Source: Hedera helix (lineage: Eukaryota; Streptophyta; Magnoliopsida; Apiales; Araliaceae). From it: a stretch of 64,000 bases of DNA. A program made the translations under genes and the position numbers. Where the stretch lies: assembly GCA_947179155.2 (NCBI GenBank), contig OX359270.1:450501-514500 (forward strand), given 5' to 3'. Positions 55,314-64,000 of the stretch are shown in pieces (within the stretch, counting starts at the first letter, position 1; every line of letters begins with the position of its first letter). The notes beneath the pieces were generated by a model that saw only the letters and a program-made list of their open reading frames with translations, ran no database searches and was not told the origin of the DNA.

Positions 55314-58300
55314 TCCCCCCTCAAGTTGGAAGGCTGAAATAAATTGCAGCAACCTAACATGTACAGAAAATTCAGTAAACTGTCATGTCTCAAAGCCTTA
55401 GTAAAAAGACTAGCTGGTTGCATAGATGTAGGCAAGTGAGCAGTCTTGATTAAACCTTGAAGCAACTTCTCTCGAACCAAATGACAATCAATATCAATAT
55501 GTTTGGTGCATTCATGAAACACATAATTTGAGGCAATAAGCAAAGCAGACTGGTTATCACAAAACAAGGTAAGCAGTGATACCAGCCAAGTTATCTCACA
55601 ACATGTGTGTTGGGATGTGATTCATTGGGCTTTACATTTTTAACTGTGGACCTGGGGTTATTTTCATATATGTTTTGGGTTGGGTCGTTTCTATCTCCCC
55701 CAACAGGCCTAGTCACAAAGTAGGTAGTCTGCTCTTTCCACTCATGAAGGGCTGATGAGAAGGGCTGATGGGGCGTCTGGGCCATTTTATCAACTTCCAC
55801 AAACTGTGAGTCAGATGGTAACCCATGCCAGTATCTCTTCTTATTGGACCGATTGGAGTAAGTGGCAAAAGACGTCATGTATCCACTCATGAAGGGATGA
55901 TGAGATGTTCGACGATGCATGGATGAGTATATACAAGCTATCTCTTAGAAAAATAGAGGAAAGGGTTTTTCCTACAAAAATACATAGAAGCTATCAAATA
56001 TCTTTCAAGTTCCAGCATATACGTTAACCGCCTGAACTTACCCTCACACCGGAGCATCCCCGAACGGCCCAAGCCGCAACATTCCTGTGGGGTGATAATG
56101 GTTTGCTACGTGTACAGGTATCTTACTGACAGGTGATCTCAGCAGGAGCAAGAATTGGTCGTCAACAATGTGTTTGTCATAGCTCGATATTTTGCTTCTA
56201 CAAAAGATCTGGAAACAGTAGATTGTCTTTTGCATTTTCAAGATATAAGACTACTGCCAAGCATAACATAGTATCTAGTTAAGGAGCTTCTAGTAATTCT
56301 GCAGGCTCCCCAATTAGCATCAATATAAGCTCTCAATTGTAATGAATTGGAGCTAGATAGTAATAGTCCTTGACCTGGTGAACCTGTCAGGTATCTAACT
56401 AGTTTCATGAGGGCAACATCCATGTGAACTTGTTTAGGCTTAACCAAAAATTGCCTGAGAATATGCACACTATAACAAATATCTGGTCTTTAAATAGTGA
56501 GATATATTAATCTACCAACTAGCCTCCTATTTTGAGAAGGATTAGAAAAGTCAAGACCATCAGCAGCTAAAAGATTATGATTTTGTTCCACAGGGGCTTG
56601 TTAGAATACTTAGCTGTTGTTAAACCACAGTCCTTAAGGATGTTAAAAACATACTTCCTTTGATTTAGAACAATTTCAGCATAAGATCTAGCAATCTCTA
56701 ATCCAAAGAAAAATTTCAGTGCACCTAAATCTTTGATCTTAAACTGAGAATTCAAATAATATTTGACAACAGTGATAAGATCAATACTAGGACCTGCAAT
56801 AATGATATCATCTACATAAACCAGTAAAGCCAGAAAACCTTGATCATTGTTCAACAGAAATAGAGAGGAATCATTATATAATTGAGAGAAATCATAGTTG
56901 AGAAGTGCTCTAGAAAATTTAGCAAACCATTGTCTGGGAGTTTGTTTCAGACTGTACAACTCTTTTTGAAGTTTATAGACTAATGGTATGTCTGAAGTAG
57001 AAGAAACAGATGTGTTAGGAGTAAAACTAGGTGGAAAATCCATATAAACTTCTTCATTAAGATCACCACGAAGAAAAGTATTATTAACATCCATTTGGAT
57101 TAAATGCCAATTATGAATAGCAGCAAGAACAAGTAAGACTCTTACTGTAGTCATTTTTGCTACAGGAGCAAAAGTTTTAAAATAATCCAAGCCAGTAGTT
57201 TGTGTAAATCCTTTTGCTACAAGATGAGTTTTATATCTGTTAACAAGCACATCAGCAGTATACTTGACTCTATATATCCATTTACACCCAACAACCTTCT
57301 TTCGAGGAGGTAAATGAGTCACAATCCATGTATTATTTGTTTCTAAAGCATTAATCTCTGTTATCATTGCATTACACCAGTTTTCGTCTTGACATGCTTG
57401 TTTATAGGATTTAAGTTCTATAATGAGAGCAGCAGCAGTAACATATGTCTGATAAGAAAGAGTAACATGATCATAGGCTAGAAAATTGGTTAAGGAATGA
57501 GGAACAGATGAGGATGAATTAAAAACCAAATTACAGAAAAATGGCAAACCTACATAATCTATGGATTTTGTTGGCACTGTTTTCATTCTAGAAGGTCTAG
57601 CAACTATGTGAAGTTCATATGAAACATTTTATGATATTTCTGTGGGCAATATAGGACAATCTATTAAAGATGAATCAACAACAGTATAATGTAAATAAAG
57701 ATCAGAAGTAGCTGTAGGAATGGAATTGAATGGAAAGATAGTTTCATAAAAGGTCACATCCATGCTTACGAAACATTTTCTTATGAGAAGATCACAAACT
57801 CTATAACCTTTTTGACATGTAGGACAACCTAGGAAGATACATTTTGTCGCTCTTGGCTAAAATTTATCTCTGCCATAAGATAGAAATATAGGCAAAACAT
57901 AAACAACCAAAGACTCTAAGATGAGAATAGGTAGGAGCATAACCAAATAAAATTTCAAAAGGAGTTTTTCCATGTAAAACAGAACTAGGAAGTCTATTGA
58001 TTAAGTATGTGGCTGTAAGAAGACAGTCTCCCCAAAAATGTATAGGCACATTTGACTGAAACTTCAAAGCTCTTGCCATTTCCAAGATATGTCTGTGTTT
58101 TCTTTTAGCAATACCATTATGTTAAGGTGTATTAACACAGCTGGTTTTATGAACACCATGCTCTTTAAAGTATTCAGTCAAAGTAGTTTGAAGAAATTCA
58201 GAACTAATATAAGATCTAATTTATTTCACTGTGCAATGAAATTAAGTTTTAACATAGATAATAAAATTTTTGATCAATTGTGGAACTTGATCTTTGAATT

Positions 58301-58880
58301 GAAACAAGAAAGTTCAAGTACATCTAGAACAATCATCCACAATGGTAAGAAAATAAGAACAAGCACCATGAGTTTTAATTTTGTTTGGTCCTCATATATC
58401 ATAATGAATAAGATCAAAAATATGAGAACAAATTGTAGTACTCAAAGGAAAAAGGTTTCCTTTTTTGTTTAACAAAAGGACATACTTCACATAAAGTAGC
58501 TTTATTACAAGTAAGACTAAAAGGTAAAGCCTTAAAAGCATTAATGGGTGCATGTCCCACTCTAGCATGCTACAGATCAAAATTAAGATTGACATTGAAC
58601 ATTATTTGTTGCAGTGGAAATTGTGATAGAATAAAAATTTGCAGCACAAGAAAGAAGATTCAGTTTATATAACCCCCTTGAAGATTACCAATCTCTGCCA
58701 TCTTCTTTTAGGAAGGGTCTTGCATAAAGCATTTGTGAGAAGAGAAAAATAAAATTGAGTTAGTGTCTTTAGTAAATTTACTAACAAACAGAAGATTAAA
58801 ATGGAAGTGAACACATAGAACATTAGAAAGAATAATGTCAGAAGTCAGATTGATTGTTCTAGTGTGTGTGATAGAAGAAG
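55314..58880 (-). pseudogene. pol: Copia integrase, RT and RNase H
   Basis: Integrase: zinc-finger end CEVCPFVKQKRKPFPL (about 58480), catalytic core start DIWGPNKIKTHG, then ICKRKH-like and NVPIHFWGDCLLTATYLINR (58040-57980), and GYAPTYSHLRVFGC (57930-57890). RT (57586-56567): VVGCKWIYRVKY, LIQMDVNNTFLRGDLNEEVY and catalytic YVDDIIIAG (about 56800). RNase H: IDANWGACRITRSS (56335), EAKYRAM (56190), then after the inserted solo LTR FCDNQSALLIASN (55560) and FTKALRHDSLLNFL (55390). Many stops and shifts. Domain order fits copia. Confidence 0.9.
55608..56116 (+). repeat. Tat-family solo LTR inside copia RNase H
   Basis: Starts TGTTGGGATGTGATTC. Near its right end it has CTTACCCTCACACCGGAGCA and CCCCGAACGGCCCAAGCCG, which match the same part of the LTR at 7130-7160 (CTCACACCGGAGCATCCCCG). 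It ends GCTACGTGTACA. No internal sequence accompanies it, and copia RNase H continues on both sides. The open frame 55920-55591 inside is chance. A clean target duplication is not seen. Confidence 0.8.
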
Positions 58881-60513
58881 TGATGACATCCAGATCGCGG
58901 ATAAATTAAATAAGGCGGAGATTTGTTAATGCTTCGTAAAAGGGTTTGTTTCAATTCAAATCGATATCAAGATATGGGCTAAAGAGTTCGAGGAAAGCCA
59001 GATTAGATGGATTTCAAGCAAGAGAGTTGAAGAATACTTCAAAGACATTATGGATAGAAGTTTTGATTCGTACTTATATAGCTTAAAACATATTTTCTAT
59101 AAATGAAGTTTGGATTTTATTGAAGAGCGTGTCAAAAACTTCAATTTTATAGGTGACACGTTTCGTAACTCTAAGCGGATTGAAATTTATGGTCGTTTTA
59201 GCAAAAGAGGGCAAAATTAGAAATTCAAGAAATCCAAACTGAGCCCTAGTGCAGGTTTTGTAAAGGGGAACCGCGCCTCGACACGATTGGACTGAGAAGA
59301 TCACGTGACCAATGCATTCAAAGCACTCCCCGACTGGAGATTGTGCCCTCACGCAATGTTGCTTGAGAAAGACTGCGCCCCGGGGCGATATTCGTGGACC
59401 AGTTGACGAAATTTTGACTTTTACGCATTTTAAGCAGTTTTTGATTTTTTTATTCAAATTAGGATTTTATTTCCATAGTTAATTAGATTTACTTTGTAAT
59501 TAAGTTTCCTATCAATTGTTGGAGTATGATTTTTATTATTTGTTCCTTTTATTATTAGAATTAAGGATTCTAGTATTCTCTTTAAAGTACTATAAATAGG
59601 GATCAAAGGCTCTTATAAGAACAATTAAATTTTATTCATTCAATATATTCTTAAGATGATTTATTCTTCATCTTTTGGTTCTTTGAGAATTTCTAAGCGT
59701 TTTCTTAGATATCTTGATATTCAATTTGTCTTATCTTACAACAATTCATAGTTGTGTGTGGCAACTTCTACCGCATCAAAGGTTCTTGTCTCATTATAAA
59801 CAACGAGTTGAGGCGTCGTCGATGTCCATATAACGCAATATTTCTTATATAAGCAATTGTACCAAGGTTCGCGTCTCATGAGTGTTCCACCAAACAACTT
59901 TGCTAGAAAATGATTCGGGCAGTGTTCACCTTACGCAAGCGTATCGTGGACCTTATCAGTTGATATCAAAGCTACGTTCATCTAACGGGTTATCTAACTT
60001 TACTTTTCTTGTTCTAGATTGATTATTTGTTAGCAAAAAAAAATGTATAAAAAAAGAAAAGAATATATATATATACATATATTTTCAAGTTTATTGTAAT
60101 TTTTCAATTGGCGTAATTGGAGGCTTCAATCAAGTACAAATTTCAAGATGAAAGAATTCCAAACGAGTTTTAAGGCGAATTCGAAGGTGAACAACCCAAA
60201 AAAATTTGTGGTACATCAAAATTCATACATATTATTTATTGTTATTCATAAGTTCATATTGAATTGAATAGATACTTTGATTTGTTTGGTAAATTCAAAA
60301 AGAACCTATAAGAGAAGAATTTTGAGTGGTAAAAGGCAAGAGTGTTAGACTATTCGAGGGTAAAAGTCAATATTGAGCGTAAACACGAGTGTTGAGCTTT
60401 TTATTGTATTGAACGAAAACACGAGTATTGTATTGAGCGAAAACACGAGTGTGGAGCGTTTCATTTTAAGGGAATGGTGAGGAAATGTTTATTTACTAAC
60501 CCTTATTTTGTAG

Positions 60514-61027
60514 CAAATATGTTTGGTTACTATGATAAAGTTGTTTATGAAAGGAGGTCGTGGAAGAAGAATTATTTTCAAGGCACAAATGATCCTGAGG
60601 TGTATTTAAAGTAGGAGAGAGATATGGATTAGCAATTTGACGAATGTAATTATTCCAAGTATAAGAAGATCGAGCTTGCGACTAGGGAGTTCTCTAGAGA
60701 TGTGACTACATGGTGGGATGAATTTGTGATTAATCGGAAGAGGTGTGGAAAGTGTTCGATCGAGACATGGGAGGAGTTGAAGAACGTGATGAGAAAGCAT
60801 TATGCCCCAACCTACTATGATCAATAGGTGAAAAAGAGGAAAGAGTATTCATCCACAAGGCGTTTGGAGCAACTCTCATGGCGTTCAATATGGGATGACG
60901 ACGACAAGGAGTATGTACAGCCACAAAAGCCTATGGAGCATAGGAAGGAGCGTGTACATCATAGGGAAGCAAAGGACGACATCATAAAAGAGATTCGTAA
61001 GAGGATTGATAGATTGAGAACGCGTTG
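60514..61027 (+). pseudogene. gag: Gypsy gag remnant
   Basis: Begins after a 3' splice-like TTATTTTGTAG at 60513. Reads DPEVYLK, then KKIELATREFSRDVTTWWDE and CSIETWEELKNVMRKHYAPT, the standard gag domain. Stops at about 60612, 60630 and 60826. It matches the gag at 38520-38380 in order and motif. A Lys/Glu-rich tail runs to TGA at about 61026. Confidence 0.85.
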
Positions 61028-61124
61028 AGCACAATAAAAAAATATACCTAATACACAAAAGAGGGAACAAATTCAACCGAATGAGGATAAACTTGAAAGT
61101 GATCATTCTATCCACGAAGAGTCA

Positions 61125-61671
61125 TTGGCGACGAGCAAAGCTACGAGTGGGAAAATTATGGAGGAAAAAGTACAGCAAAATGACATCTTTTACACTAAGT
61201 TCCTCATACAAAGTAAGCTATGTAGTGTAAAGATTGATTATGATATTTACATTAACATTGTTAGCACTACAATGGTGGAGAAGCTAGTTAGGTCTGTCAA
61301 CGGTTGTGCGTCCTCAGCCTTACACGTCGCAAGGTGTCAATGGTATTGGAGAGGTTGAGGTGACTAAGCAGGTGGAAGTTTCATTCAAAATTGGGAAATA
61401 CGAAGATGCAGTTTTATGCGATGTGGTTCCAACAAATATTTATCATTTGTTACTTGGGAGACCATGGCAGATTAAATGGTGTGTGAAGCATGACGGCGCT
61501 ACAAATAAGTATTCATTGGTGTATAATCAAAAGAAGATCAATTTAGTGCCAATGACATATGAGCGAATTCAAGAAGATCTAGAGTACTTACAAAAAAGCA
61601 GTGTTGAAAAGAATGAGTGTGAAAAAGAAAAAGAAAAGGCAGATGAGCTTGAGAGAGAAAATAAAAATTAG
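61125..61671 (+). pseudogene. Gypsy protease-like remnant and acidic linker
   Basis: Two overlapping frames (61125-61358 and 61306-61671) cover an aspartic-protease-like region with a degenerate active site (KIDYDIYINIVSTTMVEKL in place of the usual DSG type). It then reads VLCDVVPTNIYHLLLGRPWQ as in the element at 33144-39180. A Lys/Glu-rich linker of the same kind follows. A frame change near 61320 joins them. Confidence 0.8.
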
Positions 61672-61879
61672 GAAGAGAAGAGTGAGATAGACAATACAAG
61701 AGAGATTAATAAAAGCGAGATTGGGAGAAAAGATGAGAGAAAATTATGTGACTATGAAAAAGAGAGTGAACGAGTGTTGTTTTCTAAACAGTCAATGACT
61801 GTACTATCGTTCAAAGAGGCATTTTTTAATACTAACAAGATTAACTCTTCTTTGTCTAGTTCTATTATTTCTCTATTTT

Positions 61880-62420
61880 AGGTTGATGACGTACCCGGTG
61901 CTATCATTTCGCGCTTACTAGCTTATAGGAGTAGTCCAGAGGAAACGAAGGGATCACGAAAGCAAGTTTGGTGAGTTGATAGAGGAGGGGGTTCATTAGA
62001 GAAAGCGTGAGTTCATATGGAGTTTCAACATTCAAGGTACCTAAGGAGGATGGATCGTCGAGCATGTGTAATGATTTTTAATTGGTAAGCAAGTATCGAT
62101 ATTCTTTTTTTCTTGTATAGATAATATATTTAATAAATTACATAGATCTTATGATTTGTCTAATTTGATGATAACCATTGATGATCTGCAATATCAAATT
62201 AGCATGAGAGATTGTGATGAATGGAAAGTGTCTTTAAAATATGAGTCATTTAAATGGTTAATTATTTCAGTTAGATTAACTAATGCATCAAGTTTCTTCA
62301 TGAAATTGTTAAAACATGTTTTGTATTCTTCTATCGATAGATTTATTGTAAGCTATTTTGATGATAGAGTCATTTTTATCGTAAACTATGGAGGATATTT
62401 GATATATGTTGAGTTAGTTT
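61880..62420 (+). pseudogene. Gypsy reverse transcriptase remnant
   Basis: Shifting frames give PGAIISRLLAYRSSPEETKG and later SNLMITIDDLQYQISMRDCD, EWKVSLKYESFKWL and FIVSYFDDRVIF, i.e. the N-terminal and palm regions of RT. The catalytic YFDD is kept, but the next residues are changed. The finger region between is shortened near 62090-62150. It runs into unrelated TC-rich repeated sequence after 62420. Confidence 0.82.
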
Positions 62421-62899
62421 ATGATCGTAGTGTTCAATCTCATTGTTGTTTTCAAAATTCTTGTTTTCTTTAATCTAGTCATCGTTTTCAAAAATTTTAT
62501 TTTCTTCAGTCTAGTTGTCATTTTCAAAGTGCTTATTTTCATAACATGCATTCTAGTTTTTCTAGTCAATATTCTTATTTTCATATTGATCTTTCTATAC
62601 TTGAGTTATCATCGTTAAATAGTTATTGTGATCGATTTCATACGGGTAGTGTTTTTCCATTGGAGTTAGTGTCATTACATGATTTTGAATATACTATCCT
62701 TGATGGGAAAGAAAATGTTAAATTTGTTGAGTATCAATATGATCGTAATGTTAATTCTACAATTGTTTTTCCATCTTGTGAAATTGATTGTGACCTTTTT
62801 ATTCCATTAACGTCATTGTTTGATTTTGATTATGTTAATGTCAATGGAAAGAGAAAGGTTGTTCGTGTTTTACAGATTTATGATGAGAGACGGAATTCA
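62421..62899 (+). other. Open but unassigned internal region of the gypsy element
   Basis: About 480 bp with imperfect repeats of words like TTTTCAAARTTCTTRTTTTC (62445-62545) and an open frame 62546-63079 that runs into the 3' LTR. Two parts (62640-62740 and 62770-62880) share a pattern FxxLxSLxDFxY...DGKxxVxxVxxYD, suggesting an internal duplication. I recognise no domain. Confidence 0.45.
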
Positions 62900-63156
62900 A
62901 CAATACATAATTGGGTGTGCGACTTCTACCACATCAATTGTCGATTGTACCAAGGTTCTTGTCTCATTATAGGCAACGGGTTGAGGCATCGTTGGTGTCC
63001 ATATAACGCAATATTTCTTATGCAAGCAATTGTACCAAGGTTCGCAACTCCATATAGGCGTTGGGTTGAGGTGTTGTGACTGTTTCACTGAACAACTTTG
63101 CTAGAAAACGATCCAGACAATGTTCACCTTACGCAAGTATACCGTGAACCTTATCA

Positions 63157-64000
63157 AGAAATAACTCCATTAGGTAAGAGTATTGATGAGAAAACTAGTA
63201 TAGGATTATAAAGCAAGGTTAAGAAAGGAGTTATATGATCAATAACCCAGGTGTCTATGATCCAATCACTATTATTAAGATGAATTCCAGATAAACAAGT
63301 AGTAGTTGCTAAAGTACTACCTGAAAGATGATTAGCTGGTAATGTATTAGTCATGGCAACAACATGAGAAGTGGATGCTTGTTTAGTTACACAACAATGA
63401 GATTGAGAGTTGTGTGCACCAGTATGAATAATATTCGTGATTTGATGATACTGAGCTGGTGAGATTTAAGGAGAGAATCTAGGTGAAAAACCATGGTCTG
63501 ATTGTATGATTAGAGAATAACTTGCAGAGGATGAGGAATTATCAGAATAAGATCCTTTGTTAAGAAGCTGAGAACCATTATTAGTAGATAAACACTGATA
63601 AGGTTAAGCATAAGAAACCTGGGCTGCCTGATTTGTATGCTTTCCTTTGTAGTGATTAACTACATAAGCTGGATGTTGTTTGTCACCAGTCAGCTTTGGA
63701 CTAAATTTTTTGTCAGATCCTACAGGAGGAAAAGAATGAACTCTAGGACATTTGAACCATGAAGGATAACCATTCAAGGAAAAATATTTTTCCCTGGTAT
63801 GTCCTGTATCTTTGCAATAATCATAAGTCAATTTTGACTTTGGTCTTGGCGTTGTACTAAATTTCTTGGTTAACAAAGCAATAGGCTCAGTGACACTATC
63901 CTCAATGTGTAACACTGTACACATCTTCTGTTCTTCTTCTTGTAACAGTAAAGAATAAGCCTCATTCAAGGAAGGCAGATTTGGCATAAGTAAAATTTGG
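63157..64000 (-). pseudogene. gag-pol: Copia gag C-terminus and protease, cut by window edge
   Basis: Gag end (63987-63604) has MPNLPSLNEAYSLLLQEEEQ and a zinc knuckle-like YCKDTGHTREKYFSLNGYPS with the first Cys changed to Tyr-Asp-Tyr-Cys context. Protease (63354-63157) has DWIIDTWVIDHITPF, where the usual DSGA active site reads DTWV, so it is inactive. The reading then stops at the gypsy insertion and continues as pre-integrase sequence from 58880 downward. Stops occur near 63470 and 63603. Confidence 0.85.

Larger units (their letters stand above)
58881..63156 (+). mobile_element. Ty3/gypsy element, degenerate, inside copia
   Basis: 4,276 bp. The 5' LTR (58881-59958) starts TGATGACATCC and ends CCTTATCA; TATAAATAGG lies at 59591-59600. 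Primer-binding-site-like TTGATATCAAAGCT follows. Gag, protease and part of RT are present, while RNase H and integrase are missing. Only about the last 250 bp of the 3' LTR remain (about 62900-63156). The flanks AGAAG (58876-58880) and AGAAA (63157-63161) look like a target duplication with one change. Same family as the element at 33144-39180. Confidence 0.88.
55095..64000 (-). mobile_element. Ty1/copia element, 5' end outside window, with two insertions
   Basis: Minus-strand copia with 3' LTR (about 55095-55313), polypurine tract CTTGAGGGGGGA, then RNase H, RT, integrase, protease and gag running off the right edge. A Tat solo LTR (55608-56116) interrupts RNase H, and a gypsy element (58881-63156) separates protease from integrase. 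Without these two, about 4.1 kb of copia sequence is present. Confidence 0.9.

Noticed and set aside
55591..55920. 109-codon minus-strand open frame inside copia RNase H
   Set aside because: It lies wholly inside a Tat-type solo LTR.
1..64000. tRNA genes, CRISPR arrays, bacterial operons
   Set aside because: No cloverleaf-type A/B boxes or spaced repeats were noticed; sequence character is plant nuclear. TGGTATCA motifs are retrotransposon primer sites, not tRNA genes.

Overview
The window is nuclear DNA of a flowering plant, most likely a eudicot. The evidence is split plant-type coding fragments with GT-AG introns, plant LTR retrotransposon lineages (Ty3/gypsy of the Tat type and other gypsy types, Ty1/copia), a CACTA transposon, a hAT element, MITEs and pieces of plastid DNA. 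I cannot name the species. I see no intact host gene. Nearly all coding sequence belongs to mobile elements, and the host-derived pieces look like pseudogenes.

Layout. 1-1797 is a gypsy-type LTR cut by the window edge. 1798-18236 is an old host region. On the minus strand it carries exons of an MTA-type mRNA adenosine methyltransferase (4785-2564) and of the proteasome subunit RPN12 (17914-17486 and 6324-6213), with a mosaic of plastid-like pieces between them. A complete 10.4 kb Tat-lineage retrotransposon (6695-17079, 560-bp LTRs, AAAAA target duplication) sits in an RPN12 intron. 18237-32611 is a deleted gypsy element whose long 3' LTR was split by a 9.5 kb CACTA transposon (20495-30034, TAT duplication). 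That CACTA in turn contains a 1.05 kb hAT element (27288-28336, CTCCTAAC duplication).

32612-39180 holds a copia 5' end and a 5'-truncated gypsy element on the minus strand. 39185-48470 is a K+ efflux antiporter (KEA) pseudogene on the plus strand. It is broken first by a complete copia element (39526-44639, GTCTC duplication) and again by a 2.6 kb non-autonomous Tat derivative (45660-48291). 48480-55095 has short LTR-type remnants, two foldback MITEs, a yippee-like pseudogene (52297-53067) and a deleted gypsy element. 55095-64000 is a minus-strand copia element interrupted by a Tat solo LTR (55608-56116) and by a plus-strand gypsy element (58881-63156).

Most notable system. The Tat element carries a multi-exon gene on the strand opposite to gag-pol, between integrase and the 3' LTR. 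A second, diverged Tat element at 45660-48291 has lost almost all of gag-pol but keeps this opposite-strand gene. It shares one intron position, homologous motifs on both sides of that intron, and a similar C-terminal segment. Both elements also have a long perfect or near-perfect hairpin directly before the polypurine tract. Together these suggest a retained functional module in this lineage. No tRNA, rRNA gene or CRISPR array was found.
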